DNA of 64,000 bases, from assembly GCA_022701365.1 (NCBI GenBank), contig JAKUHH010000080.1, positions 870,436-934,435 on the forward strand, read 5' to 3'. This document shows, one piece after another, positions 1 through 12,572 of this stretch. This DNA is from Mycocentrospora acerina. Taxonomy: Eukaryota > Ascomycota > Dothideomycetes > Pleosporales. The notes beneath the pieces are model-generated. The model was given only the letters and a program-made list of their open reading frames with translations. It did no database searches and was not told the origin of the DNA. A program made the translations under genes and the position numbers. Within the stretch, counting starts at the first letter, position 1. The number at the start of each line of letters is the position of its first letter.

Positions 1-1655
1 ATCTGCCTGAGGGCTGTTGTCGTCGTATTCCAGATTTTGTTCAGCTGGGACTCAAGAGTCTCGGAGAAGCCCGTCTTGACGCCCGTTGCACCTTGAGCAG
101 CCATGTCAATCATACCGCTGATGCTGTTCATCCACGAAAACACTGGCTTGTAGCCAACGGACATTGCTGCCGCGCTGATAGTTGCGCTATCTCCTCGAGC
201 CTCTTGAATGGGCTTGCAGTCGATAACCACCTTGAGCTTCGTGTCCTGAAGTGCTTGATCAACAACCAGCTCGCGTTTGCCTGTGCCACGGGGCCCCTGA
301 ATAATGATGAATGTTTCCGCTGTCTCCATAAGCCAGGTCTGGATCTGCTCGATATTGTCTTTGCGGTCGTCCCAAATAGCCTCCATACCGTCATCGTCAT
401 CATGCTTTCCACGTTTGAATATATCTGTCGCGTAGCCTTTGACCCATTTGTACCACTTGTTGTCCTCAAAGTGCAGAGATCTAGTGATGTGTATCTTGAC
501 GAAAAACGTCCGGATGCTTTTCACTTATTAGTGGTTACTACGTTATGAAAGAGTTGGATAACTAACGGGTCAAAGATGGCGACGGTGATGGCAGCTACAA
601 TCGCAGCAAGAATTGGGATGACAATCCTTGGATGGTTGAGAAACCAGTCCCTGAACCAACGAGGCTTAATCTTCGCCTCGTACTTTAGTCTCACAATAGT
701 ACCCTGCTTGCCGCCTCCCAGCTCCTCGGTCAATATATAGCCATGCATACTACAAGCGTATTAGCCGGACTCAGAATATTCTGGCATCACATCACATACC
801 AGTTCTTCGCCATAGTAGCATCTCCCAGCCCCGCAAAATCCAGATACGCAAACTTCGGCAACACCTTCGAGTCCGGAGGCTGTACAACGATATCACTCAG
901 CTTCCCGTACGGCCTGAAAAGCTCAAACAACTTCTCCTGGCTCAACTCTACAGCTTCACCGATCCCCGCGCTGGGCTCCGCAGGGACAAATTCAACTCTT
1001 AACCGCGGTGTGGGTAAGCGCATCAGATCCTCAACCCATGGCCTCCCCTTCACGACCCTGGCCTCCACTGGACGAAACGGGCTCCACCAAGGCTTGACAG
1101 GATTGGCATTCATGTACTCCTGCAGCATCTTCTCAAGTTCTGACTCTGACGCTGCTGCACTACCATTTTCAATCGTGAACTTGACAAATGCTCCACCTTC
1201 TCTCATGCGAGGGAGAATCTTCGTAGGATTGATAGGCAAGCTGCCTTTTGCCTTGGCGTCCTGTAGGATAACATTTGGGTCCGTTCCAGTGATTGTCGGG
1301 CCGATTATCCTATCTATCAAGTTTGGAATGGGGAGTCCCATAATCTTGCGGATATGTAGAGGGAAGATGTTGTTGAAAAAAATGAGCCCCTCGTTGGAGC
1401 TTGCGTTAATGTGACCTGTTTTGTCCTCGCCGGCTTGAAGAACTGTCGACGTGGCCGTCGTTGCACAGCGCCCTGAGATTGACCATGGTCTTTGATTTAG
1501 TAGACTGGCCGTCCTGCTGCGTGCATACAAGGTTGACTGTGTGGTCCTGACGAATCGTCAGCGTTTCCCCACAAAGCTGCCTTTCTTCTCTACCTGGAAA
1601 ATTCCTGCAGCGGCAAACGCCGACCAGCGGTGTGCCAGACGGGTCTTGTTAGCAT
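1..1655 (-). CDS. YME2: Mitochondrial inner membrane protein Yme2/Rna12 (3' end outside window)
   Basis: Proposed exons on the minus strand are 1655-1594, 1546-800, 749-567 and 516 to the window edge; the three introns are 47, 50 and 50 bp. About 502 residues are present and the C-terminus is missing. The start is an ATG at 1655 giving an Arg-rich N-terminus (MLTRPVWHTAGRR) that looks like a mitochondrial presequence. The large exon itself has no ATG in a suitable position, so the first exon is inferred from splice signals. Next come an RRM-like segment (roughly residues 190-265), a hydrophobic segment (IVIPILAAIVAAITVAIF) and a P-loop (GPRGTGKR). This order (RRM, membrane segment, RNA12 ATPase-like domain) is that of Yme2/Rna12, which is linked in yeast to mitochondrial nucleoid and mtDNA maintenance. 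The weakest point is the first exon, whose donor (GTAGAG) is non-ideal. Confidence 0.85.
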
Positions 1656-2156
1656 TCTTGCTGCTGCGGGAGATCACCGTTGCATAATGCTGCTGATGGT
1701 GTGGGGATGAGACTGCACCGAGGTGTCGACGTTTACAGGTGCCTTGTAAAGCGTCGTGCAGAGCGCGTGACGTCAACAACGCTACGCGAACTTCCACACC
1801 ACAAGGTCAAGGTCGTAGGCCGTAGAGCATGACTTCAAAGGCAAGTATCAAGTTTAACGCCACACGATGAAATTCACGAAACAAGTGGGAATATCATGTA
1901 AAAGACTATTTATTCGCATATATACACAAATTGGATGCGATAAGTATACTAATTACTGCACATCGCAAAGGCCGCCCAGATGACTCCGGCAAACTGGAAA
2001 AAGGTATCTTGCGAATGATGACAGCAAATGCTCGAAACAAACCAGACGCCCGTAACAAAGATAAACATTAGAACCCCCAATCTTTTCATAACCCTCTTTT
2101 CCATACCCATTGATTCATAACATTTTTTCATAAACAATTCAAAATTCAAAACAAAT
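1656..2156. other. Spacer: YME2 promoter and GLT1 3' flank
   Basis: About 500 bp between two minus-strand genes. It must hold the GLT1 3'UTR and the YME2 promoter and 5'UTR. The part next to GLT1 (about 1850-2150) is AT-rich, as expected for a 3'UTR. I see no convincing gene. Confidence 0.6.
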
Positions 2157-5100
2157 CTACGCCGAAGCGGTGATCAGGCCTTTGGACGAGTCGTGAACCT
2201 TGCTCTGCAGGGGCGATGCCTTGACGATACCACCAGTGACAGGAAGCGAGGTTCCCCTGCCAGTAAGGAAAGAATCAACATCACGAGCGCACTGGCGGCC
2301 CTCGTTGATGCCCCAGACGATGAGAGACTGACCGCGACGGCAGTCACCAGCAGCGAAGACACCGGGTAGGTTGGTGTTGTAGTGACCAGGTGGTGTCTTG
2401 ATGTTCTTGCGGCCATCAAGCTCGACGACGTCACTCATCACACGTTGCTCAGGACCCAAGAATCCCATGGAGAGTAAGACGATATCGGCAGGGAAGAACT
2501 GCTCGCTACCCTCAACATGCTTCATGTCCCAGCCGCCAGAGGCAGACTTGGTCCACTCCACACGGACGGTGTTGATACCCTTGACCTTGCCCTCTCCATC
2601 GTCAACAAACTCCTTGGACATGACGCAGTACTCACGCGGGTCCTTGCCCATGTGAGTCTTGACCTCAGAGTGGCCGTAGTCCGTACGGAAGATACGGGGC
2701 CACTGGGGCCAGGGGTTGTCGCGGGCACGCTCTGCCGGAGGCTGAGGCAGCAGCTCGAAATTGACGACCGACTTGGCACCATGACGAACAGAAGTGCCAA
2801 TGCAATCGTTACCAGTGTCACCACCTCCAATGACAACGACGTGCTTGTCCTTGGCCGAGATGTATGCATCGTCAGCCAGCTCAGAGTCGAGGAGGGACTT
2901 GGTGTTCTTGTGCAAGAACTGCATGGCAAAGTGGATGCCTTCGAGGTTGCGGTTGGGGATCGGGAGATCACGAGCAACAGTGGCACCGGTAGCGAACACT
3001 ACAGCGTCGAACTCTGCGCGGAGCGTGTCAAGAGTTGGCTGGCCTGCCTCGCCGACAGCGACACCAGTCTTGAAAGTAACACCCTCGGCGGCCAAGAAAT
3101 CGACACGGCGCTGAACAACCTTCTTGTCAAGCTTCATGTTGGGAATACCATACATGAGAAGACCACCAACGCGATCGGCACGCTCAAAGACGGTGACAGT
3201 GTGGCCAGCCTTGTTGAGCTGATCAGAGCAGGCAAGACCTGCTGGGCCACCACCAATGATGGCGACCGTCTTGCCAGTGCGGTGCTTGGGCGGTGTAGGA
3301 ATCATCCAGCCCATCTCAAAACCGCGGTCGATGATAGCGCACTCGATCGACTTGATACCGACAGGATCCTCGTTGATACCGAGAACGCAAGCACCCTCAC
3401 AAGGAGCAGGGCAGACACGACCAGTAAACTCAGGGAAGTTGTTTGTCATGAGCAGACGGTTGAGCGCATCACGCCACTGGCCTTGGAAGACAAGCTCGTT
3501 CCACTTGGGAATAATGTTGGAGATTGGGCAACCAGTATCAGACTGGCAGAAGGGAACACCGCAGTCCATGCAACGAGCACTCTGGTACTTAAGCTCGTCC
3601 TCGTTGAGACGCTGGGAAAGCTCTGCCCAATCGCGAGTACGGGTCTTGGGGTTGCGGTACTTCTCGGAACGGCGCTGGTACTTCATGAATCCTCGAGTCT
3701 TGTCAAGAACAAGCGCCTTCTTCTTCTCAGCCTTTGCGTCAGTAACACTCTCCTCAATGTCGAGCAAGTCACTCTTCTTCTTGTCCTTGGCCTCGTGCTC
3801 GTGCTCAGCCTTGCGAGATTCCTCGTGAGCAGAGCGGACAGGGTTGCCTGGGAGAATAGGGAGTGGGTACTCCTGCTTCTTCTTCTCAGCTGCCTTGGCC
3901 TTCTCCTCCAGAAGCACGCGCTTGTAGTCAACGGGCATGACCTTAACAAAGCGCGGAAGGGCGCGAGTGAAGTCAAGTAAAATGCGCGCAGCAAGCTCGG
4001 AACCAGTGTAGTGGTGGTGATCTTCGATGAGGCCACGAACATAGGCGATTTCCTCAGGCTCCTCGATGCCAGAGAGCTCAACCATCTCCTGGTTGACCTT
4101 CTGCTCAAAGTCGCTGTGGATATCGAGTACGTAGGCAATACCGCCAGACATACCAGCGGCAAAGTTGCGTCCAGTTGAGCCTAGGACAAGAACACGACCA
4201 CCAGTCATGTACTCGCAGCCGTGGTCACCGACACCCTCAACAACCGCAGTGGCACCGGAGTTACGAACACAGAAACGCTCAGCAGCGATACCGCGGAAGT
4301 AGCAGGTACCCTTGGTGGCTCCGTACAAGCAGACGTTACCGATCAGGATGTTCTCCTCGGCACGGTAAACGGCAGTTCGCGGCGGGTAAACAATCAGGCG
4401 ACCTCCAGAGAGACCCTTACCGACATAGTCGTTGGCGTCACCTTCAAGCTCAAGAGTGATACCAGGTGCAAGGAAGGCACCGAAAGACTGACCAGCAGAT
4501 CCACGAATGTTGACGTGGATGGTGTCCTGTGGCAGACCAGCCTCACCGTAGCGCTTGCTGATGTGGTAAGAAAGCGTGGCACCGAGAGCGCGATCAGTGT
4601 TGACCACATCGCACTCAATTCGGGCTGGGAGACCCTTCTCAATCGCAAGCTCAGACTCTGCGATGAGCTTGTTGTCAAGACGCACGTGCAGACGGTGGTC
4701 CTGTTTGCGGACATTGAAGGTGGCGACACCAGGTCGGAGAGTGTGCGCCGGAGTGAGGATCAGAGACAAGTCAATGTTCTCAGTCTTGGGAGTACGTAGG
4801 TCGTCACGGATTCGGAGATTCTCGCAGTGACCGACCATATCGTTGATAGTCCTGTATCCAAGCTTGGCCATGATGGCTCGGAGCTCATTGGCAATGTAGT
4901 AGAAGAAGTTGATAACGTGCTCAGGCGTACCAGTGAACTTCTTCCTGAGCTCAGGGTCCTGAGTGGCAATACCGACTGGGCAGGTGTTGAGATGGCACTT
5001 GCGCATGAAGACACATCCCATGGCGATCAAAGGAGTGGTAGCAAAACCCCACTCTTCGGCTCCCAACAAGCAGGCAATGGCAACGTCACGTCCAGTCTTC

Positions 5101-8100
5101 AATTGACCATCAGTCTGGACAATGACACGACCACGAAGATCGTTGAGGACAAGAGTCTGGTGAGTCTCGGCGAGACCCAGCTCCCAAGGAAGACCAGCGT
5201 ACTTGATACCCGTCCATCGAGACGCACCAGTACCACCATCGTGGCCGGAGATCAGGATATGGTCAGCCTTGGCCTTGGCGACACCGGAAGCGACGATACC
5301 AACACCAGTCTCAGAAACAAGCTTGACAGAGACACGAGCACGAGGGTTGGAGCACTTCAGATCGTAGATCAACTGCTTGAGATCTTCGATCGAGTAGATG
5401 TCGTGGTGGGGAGGAGGGCTGATGAGACCTACACCGGGAGTGGAATGGCGGGTCTTAGCAATGGAGCTAGAGACCTTGTGACCGGGAAGCTCACCACCTT
5501 CACCAGGCTTAGCACCCTGAGCCATCTTGATCTGAAGTTCGTCGGCGTCAGCGAGGTAGTTGGATGTGACACCAAAACGTCCAGAAGCAATCTGCTTGAT
5601 GGCAGAACGCATTGTGTCGCCATTCTCCATGCGCAAGCTGCGCTCAGGATCCTCACCACCCTCACCAGTGTTGGACTTGCCACCAAGTCGGTTCATGGCA
5701 ACAGCAAGAGTTGAGTGCGACTCCATAGAGATGGAACCATAAGACATGGCTCCAGTGACAAAACGACGCACGATGTCTGTCCATGGCTCGACTTGATCGA
5801 TGGGGATAGGCGTGCGGTCATCAAAGTTGAAATCAAGGAGACCACGAAGTGTGCAGTCCTTGATGCGCTCGTACTCAGCCATGGAGTAGGCCTCGTAGGA
5901 CTTGTCGTTCTTTGTGCGGACAGCGTCCTGAATGTTGGCCATTGCGGTAGGATCGTTGACGTGGGGCTCGCCTCCGTCACGCCAGTGGTACTCTCCAGTC
6001 TCGGAAAGACCAGGAACCTCAACAATGGAGCGGGATGGGTAACCCTTCTCGTGAAGAGCCAAGGCATCCTGTGCAATGAGCTCGAAAGTCATACCCTTGA
6101 TACGGGAAGCTGTTCCAGTGAAGCAGCGGTCAACAACAGAGTCGTCCAAACCGAGAGCCTCGAAGATCTGAGCACCCTTGTATGAAGGAAGTGTGGAGAT
6201 ACCCATCTTGCTCATGACCTTCAAAATACCACCGTCGCAAGAGTGCTTGTAGTTGTCGATAAGCTGCTCGGGACTGAGCTTCTTGCGGATCAGGTTCTCA
6301 CGAGACATCTTGAGAATGCACTCGATGGCAAGGTACGGGCAGATGGCATCAGCACCGTATCCAACGAGGACAGACATGTGGTGGACCTCACGAGCCTCAC
6401 CGGTCTCGACAAAGAGCGCAACGTTGGAACGCCACTTGTTACGTACGAGATGGTGGTGGACCATACCGGTAGCCAAGCATGCAGAGATAGGTACTCGGTC
6501 GGCAGAAGTTGCTCGGTCGGAGAGAAGGATAATGTTGTCACCAGCCTTGATGCCCTCGGCAGCAGCCTCGCAAATGCGGTCAAGAGCGTTGATGTATCCC
6601 TCGACACCTTCACTCTTGTCGAAAGTGATGTCAATGGTCTTTACTGTCCATTCAGGGTACAGAGTGTGAGTGTTGGTAATGGCCTTGAATTCCTCAAGGG
6701 AGAGGATAGGTGAGGGCAAGAGTAGCCGTCCACACTGAAACTCGTTCATCTCGAGAAGATTGCCCTGAGGGCCAACATACGCCTCCAAAGACATGACAAT
6801 TGCCTCACGAATAGGGTCGATGGGAGGGTTTGTGACTTGAGCGAAGAGCTGACGGAAGTACTCGTAGAGTAGACGAGGCTGCGTAGCCAAACAAGCCAGA
6901 GGGGCGTCGTTGCCCATGGATCCGAGGGCCTCCTTTGAGTCCGCTGCCATGGGTCCAAGAAGCAAGCTGACTTGCTCTAGAGAGTAACCGAATGCTCGCA
7001 AGCGAGGGTCCTCGTGCACTTTGCTCTCAGAAAGTGCGCTGGAAAGGTCCATACCCTTGTCGCTGATAGATTTCACAATCTTGGGCAACGTGAGGAGGTT
7101 CTTTTCCACCCAGTCGCGGAAGTTGTTACGCTGCGATACAGTGTTCTTCAACTCAGCATCATCGACAATTCGTCCAGCGACAGTGTCGACAAGCAACATC
7201 CTACCAGGCTGCAGACGGCCCTTCTGAACAACTCGCTCGGGCTCGATGGAGATGGTTCCGACTTCAGAAGCACAAACAATGCGGTCGTCGTCGGTGACGT
7301 AGTAACGGCAGGGACGGAGACCGTTTCGGTCAAGGTTGGCACCGCAGTACCGTCCGTCCGCGAACGTGAAGAGAGCTGGTCCGTCCCAGGGCTCCATCAT
7401 GCAAGCTGCCCATTCATAGAAGGCCTGCTTGGCGGGGTCCATGGTGTGGTTGCCTTGCCACGCTTCTGGGACCATGAGCATGACCGCCTCTGGCAGAGAC
7501 AGCACACCGTTGATTGTGAGCAGCTCAAGAACGTTGTCAAAAGCTGCTGAATCTGAACCGCCATCCTCAATAATGGGGTAAAGCAAGTCCAGATCGTCGC
7601 CAAAAAGCTCCGACTTCATGACGCCCTCGCGTGCCCGCATCCAGTTCTTGTTGCCACGCAGTGTGTTAATTTCACCGTTGTGGGCAGCCCATCGCAGAGG
7701 CTGAGCGCGGTCCCAACTGGGGAATGTGTTTGTCGAGAATCGAGAGTGCACCAATGCGAAGTGACCCTCGTAGTCAACAGACACGAGATCGTAGTAGTAC
7801 TCGTACACTTGCACAGGAGACAATTGACCCTTGTATACAATGTTCTTGTTGCTCAGAGAGCAAATGTAGAACCAGTTGTGCAGACCGATTACGTGTGTAG
7901 AGCGCTTTCGCAGAACGTAAAGCTGACGCTCGAAGTATCCAGAATCGAACGTCTTCTCAAAGTCCTCCTTCGGCTCCCTCGCATCACCGTAGGCAGCCTT
8001 TAGTACAACAAATGGTTGCAGGATAATCGGCTCTCGTGACAGCGCCGCAGGTCCAAGGAGAGTGGAATCGCGGGGAACCAGTCGCCACCCAAGAACTCTC

Positions 8101-8687
8101 AGGTCGAGTTGGTCTGCGACATCCTCGAACATGGCCTTGGTCTCCTCCAAAATCGTGGAGTCTGGCTTGAAGAACAAGTTACCAGTGGCGTACTGGCCAA
8201 GAGCAGGCAGTTTGAAGCCCTGGTCGCGCCCAAACTCCTTGAGGAAGAATCGGTGGGGAATGGAAGTCATTACACCAGCACCGTCACCGTCTCGTGCATC
8301 TGAGCCCACGGCACCTCGATGGGTCATGTTGCACAGCAATGAACGAGCTATGGAGCTGTTAGTGTCCGAATTTACATTTCAAGCTTGTTGTTCGCCCTTA
8401 CCATCGGAGACAATTTTGTGGCTGGCCTTGCCCTTGATGTGGCTACCCAATTGTTAGTGTCTCCATCCCAGTGCAGTCGATTACTAGGTGACTCACGCAG
8501 CGAAACCAACACCGCAAGCATCCTTCTCTAGCGAGGGGTCATAGAGACCCTGCTTCATGGGCAGGGCACCCGCCCAAGATTTGTTCTCGGGGCCATCTTG
8601 ATAAGGAAACACAGATGATGTGTATTCCTCTTCGATCTGGGTATCCTGGGGCAGTTTTGTATCTTCGGAGAACGAGACCTTACCCAT
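2157..8687 (-). CDS. GLT1: Glutamate synthase [NADH] (GOGAT), fused large and small subunits
   Basis: Exons on the minus strand are 8687-8497, 8442-8402 and 8347-2157; the two introns are both 54 bp near the 5' end. The product is 2140 aa, close to yeast Glt1. It converts glutamine plus 2-oxoglutarate plus NADH to two glutamates and works with glutamine synthetase in ammonium assimilation. A 57-residue propeptide precedes the class II amidotransferase nucleophile Cys58 (ACGVGF). The FMN/glutamate-synthase barrel follows at about 860-1230, with the 3Fe-4S cysteines (CVFMRKCHLNTCPVG) near 1188. The Gly-rich GltB C-terminal domain comes next, then a charged Lys/Glu linker near 1560. The GltD-like part has cysteines (CMDCGVPFC) near 1670, an FAD site (GGGPAG) near 1776 and a NAD(P)H site (GGGDTG) near 1920. 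The ATG at 8687 is used because no in-frame ATG lies upstream before a probable 5'UTR intron. Confidence 0.97.
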
Positions 8688-11600
8688 TATATCGGCAAAA
8701 GGCCGAATTTCTGGGTTCGTTGGTGTCGGGTGTCGCGGGGTGGGGTATTGATATGCGTGGTAGCGGGGTCGCTCGAGGACTCGACTCGGAGCTGTTACAC
8801 TGGTGGTTGATAGCAATCTGGAAATTGCTGTTAGTATTCGGGGGTTCCGAGCGAGGTACGATTGTTGTTTGCGAGGCGCGATTTAAAAGTCAAATATATT
8901 GGTAAATACGGTGCGCTTGAGTCTAGCTCAGAACCAAAAGAAAAATTGCGGGGGACGATCCAGACTGAGGTGGCAGGCGTCCATGCCTCTCATAGAAGAG
9001 TTGGTATGATAAGCCAGACATCGTCACTAGTACTCTTCTATCCACCTGTAGGTAACTGGTACCCATGACGCCGCTCACAGCTCAAAGTGACAGATGACTT
9101 TCCTTGAGTACAGCATACACTGATAAGAAAGTCGGCGAATAGGGTGGCGCGGGGTTACATTCTCTTTGGAAGCAGGGTGTTCGCTAAAGCCATTCGCGCA
9201 TACAAGTGGTGGTGATGGGGAGCATGGTATATTGACCAAGAACGGGTGGCAGGTGCAGCGGAAATAACACGGGAGGCGAACTTGTACTTACTCAGTGTGT
9301 GGCCGGTGTTAACAGGCCTGTAGGTCGACTCGCAGTATTCCAGCGGGCGACTTTGAAGTTGAGCAGAGAGAGTAGAGAGGGAGTGGACGAAGAAGGTCCG
9401 GCAGGGTCGGTGGGAACGCTTATGAATTGAGGGAGGGCTGGTGGTGGGGTTTTTTCCCAGACTGCGCTAATACCTTCACTCCGACTTCGTCCAATTACCG
9501 GTCTAGAAGCGTGTCGAAGGAGGCGTTCACTATGTGCTCCTTCGCTGCTCGGATGGAGATTCGTATCCGCGTGGGCACACTTGAATTTCCGGACTTGAAA
9601 TTGGTCTTTGTGGACTATCCGCACGCTTCTCGAGTCGCGTACGCCTCCAGGCAGCTGGCATCCTCTGTCCCACGCCCCAGCCATGGGCGCCATGAATCTA
9701 CATTCCCCTCACAGCACTAGCATAAGAGGCCAATTGATCTTTGACCCTCTGCAATTGCTTTTCTTAAGGCTCTATGCCATCTTTGTGCCCCACTTCACAG
9801 TGCTCAAGAAAGTGGTGCCGTTGAGAAATTGGCTGCTACCCCACGATTTTCTGCCAGCCCGTTACCGGAAACAGGACGGGATAGGTCGGGATTGTCTATT
9901 TAGTGCGGGCGGTGAGCCAGTGGTTCTGCTGAACAACCAATCCTGCGCGTCCGAAATCGCTCTGACATCTGATCATGACCTGGTCGTGCAGCTTGCATGT
10001 GCCTTTCCGCCCTAAACTCCACCTTGAAGATTGCCGCTGCAACCCACGCCACGGCATTGGATTTCAGAGTCCGCTGATTGGCCCGGTGGCCAGACGCCAG
10101 CGGGGCAATAACTTCAATGTTGTAATTCTGGGCGGTCATCGGAGCGATAAGGTTGCCTCCCAAGAGCGGACGACGCGCTACGGAGCACGAGCGAGCCAGT
10201 GTTATAGGACGGGAGATCTTTTGAAGCCCCGCCCCTGCTCAGCGGAATGCACCATCTATGGTGCGCAGTCGTCGACATCATCGCAAGGCGGAAAAATCCC
10301 GACCCATGCATATCTATCTTCGCTCAGGGAAACTCAAAATGGAATCACTGCCCGCTATCCGTGCTACTTTGCTCGCTGGCAACTTTGGGCGGAGCTCGCC
10401 GTCATCCCCGCTGTGGCAGAAGACAAAGCAACATGTCCACATCATGTCGGGAGAGACCGGAACGTCAACTGCTAGCTGGCAGCTCTCGACAAATCTTTTC
10501 CATGAGTCACGAGTTCATTTCCTCCACCAATGCATTCGGGTCGATTTCTAAAGTCGATGGATACGCCGACATCGCGTTCTTGGTGTTGAGCCACGGATAT
10601 TTCAGGAGGGTGCTCCTGGGTCCACTGGAGTCACGAGGTTGTACCGGAGGTACCAACAAACTACCTTTTGAACAGCACAGCGTGCCATGGGGTTACAGTA
10701 TGGGGCAAGGCGGTCTAACCCAAGAGGTTTTCTCATGCGATGTCTTGACTGACTGACTGCATCGCCGCCTTCGAAGCTGCCGTGGTAGTACAGTCGTCTT
10801 CTACCGAGTTCTTGTGTCTGACCTCGCTCACGTGACAGGACGCTACACAAATACTACGGGAGGTTTTTGATTGGGCTGGAATCCTTACACTTGCTCCACT
10901 TGGCACGACCCTGCAGTACCTTGTTTGTACCTAATGGGCTCCAAAGCAAGGAAGAGCACAGAAACATCCAGCAATCCACTCCACACACACTGCACAGCAA
11001 AGGACAAAAAAACGTAAACAATAAAAACGTTTACGCAACGTATTCATCACGCCGAACAACCCAGAGATCACGCACAGCAAACCCACTCATGGCGAAAGAA
11101 CACTAAGAGCTTGCACAGCATGACCACTCCATCGCAAGCCCTTTCATTCGAAGACTTCATCAATAGTAGGCCCATCAAACCCGCAGGAGCAGCGGCATTG
11201 CATATAATTAATTGCACCCCATTATCACCACTTACATAACACGTTCCAACAACCGCGTTACCCTCTTCACCCAAAAACCCCCACTACAAATCCCGCTCCT
11301 CACACCACTAACGTCTGCATGGAAGTACTCTTGGGCACTTTTCTCGGCTCACGCGCTGGAAAGCGCGACAAACGTAGTGGGAACTTTAATCGTACTAGAC
11401 GGCCTCATGGCGGAAGTTTGTAACGTAATCGCGACCTCGTAGCTGGAAAATGCGTGCAGCACCATGTGCATGCTGATGTATCCTTGAAGCTAAGGCGAGA
11501 TTCTATCAAAAATCATTAGAGAATGTTTCATGGTACTGGCTGGCATGATCCAAAGGTGGGGAACAATAGAGTGCTGTGCGGCAAATCCAACGACGCGTCA

Positions 11601-12139
11601 CTTAGGTCGAGTCGGTGGTGGGAGACAAGGACAGGTAACATGCGCATGTTTCGCATGAATTACCAGTCGGATGAAAATCGCGTCAAGTCGAATGGTAAGG
11701 TGGAAGTCTGTGGTAGACACGCCGCGTTTTTGAAGCCCTTCTTATTAGCTCACGTCAAGCAACATAGAACTCAATCATTGACATCATCATGTTATTTCGT
11801 GATGTAGCCTGGATTTACTCATGCAAGGTAACCACGCTGTCAAAAACATGCCACACGCGTCGCGTGTACAACAGTCGCTATGTCGCTACTGCCGACGATC
11901 CAGCACCCGCGCCGGGACTCCAGATCCACATGCCATGCCACTATCCATCGCTTGCCCCAAAAAGCTTTTACACCATAAAACCAACCCTGAACAGACGTTG
12001 AGAAATTCGCGACCGCGTTGATAGATCCCTGCACGAGTTAGATCCTGCGTACCCTGTTGGGCAAGGGTGGGTGGCGGGCGCGTAAACGTAAACACGAACA
12101 TACCAAAGACGACGCAAGAAGTGTTTGCACACTCTGCCT
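8688..12139. other. Long intergenic region upstream of GLT1
   Basis: About 3.4 kb between the GLT1 start and the CHZ1 stop. The first ~600 bp should be GLT1 leader, including the probable intron at 8818-9291. The rest has only short overlapping open frames on both strands, with no recognisable domain, no ordered splice-compatible exons and no tRNA-like A/B boxes. GLT1 upstream regulatory DNA is the likeliest content. A CACGTG E-box-like palindrome lies near 10830. Confidence 0.5.
8818..9291 (-). other. Probable 5'UTR intron of GLT1
   Basis: Reading the minus strand, a consensus donor GTAAGT starts at 9291. A textbook branch point and acceptor (TACTAAC then AGCAATTTCCAG) end at 8818. The implied intron is 474 bp, much longer than the coding introns here, and ends 130 bp before the GLT1 ATG. 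It is non-coding and inferred from signals only. Confidence 0.5.
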
Positions 12140-12572
12140 CTAATCCTTCATCTGGTCATCGGGGTCGACAAAGTCGTCATCGTCGTCCTCGTCCTCGTCA
12201 CCACCGAGCTCCGCATTGGCCTTGGCAAAGTCGATGTTCTTACCGCGCGTGCGGCTGCCAATGATGTTGGATGTCTCAATCTCCTCCATGTTGTCCTCAT
12301 CCGGCTCCTCGACTGTTGTTTCTATCAGTACGTGTTTCGAGCGTGCGCGCGCGTCGGGGGGTAGTTGTACCTTCACCGGCCTAGCGTGTTCATGTTAGCT
12401 ATTTGTGCAGGGAGTAGCCGACTTGGGGAGTAGGTCATACCTGATCCTCAATGCCAGATTCATCACTGGAGTCCTCATCCATGGACTCCTCCACAACTGG
12501 GGCCTTGCCCTTGCCCTTGTCGGCGGGGTCCTGGACGCCCTGCGTCTGCTGGTTGTCTTGCTGGGCAGACAT
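12140..12572 (-). CDS. CHZ1: Histone H2A.Z chaperone Chz1
   Basis: Exons on the minus strand are 12572-12441 (132 nt), 12380-12371 (10 nt) and 12312-12140 (173 nt). The introns are 60 and 58 bp, with branch-like GCTAACA and TACTGAT elements. The product is 104 aa. A Gln/Lys-rich head and an acidic stretch (EESMDEDSSDESG) are followed by the CHZ motif (DNMEEIETSNII, then RTRGKNIDFA) and a very acidic tail (GGDEDEDDDDDFVDPDD). Chz1 is a small disordered nuclear chaperone that binds H2A.Z-H2B dimers and helps SWR1-type remodelling. The 10-nt exon encodes Ala-Gly-Glu plus one base and is the only way I found to join the outer exons in frame. Family assignment is strong from the CHZ motif; the microexon rests on sequence logic. 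Confidence 0.88.

Noticed and set aside
1949..2131. 60-codon minus-strand frame with a hydrophobic centre just after the GLT1 stop
   Set aside because: AT-rich and in the expected GLT1 3'UTR, with no homology I recognise. A tiny membrane protein cannot be excluded but is not supported.
2517..3980. 487-codon open frame on the plus strand opposite GLT1
   Set aside because: Antisense shadow caused by biased codon use. GLT1 on the other strand has all catalytic motifs, and the antisense translation has no domain.
9292..9693. 133-codon minus-strand frame in the GLT1 upstream region
   Set aside because: It lies just upstream of the proposed leader intron and shows no conserved motif. It is more likely 5'UTR or promoter.
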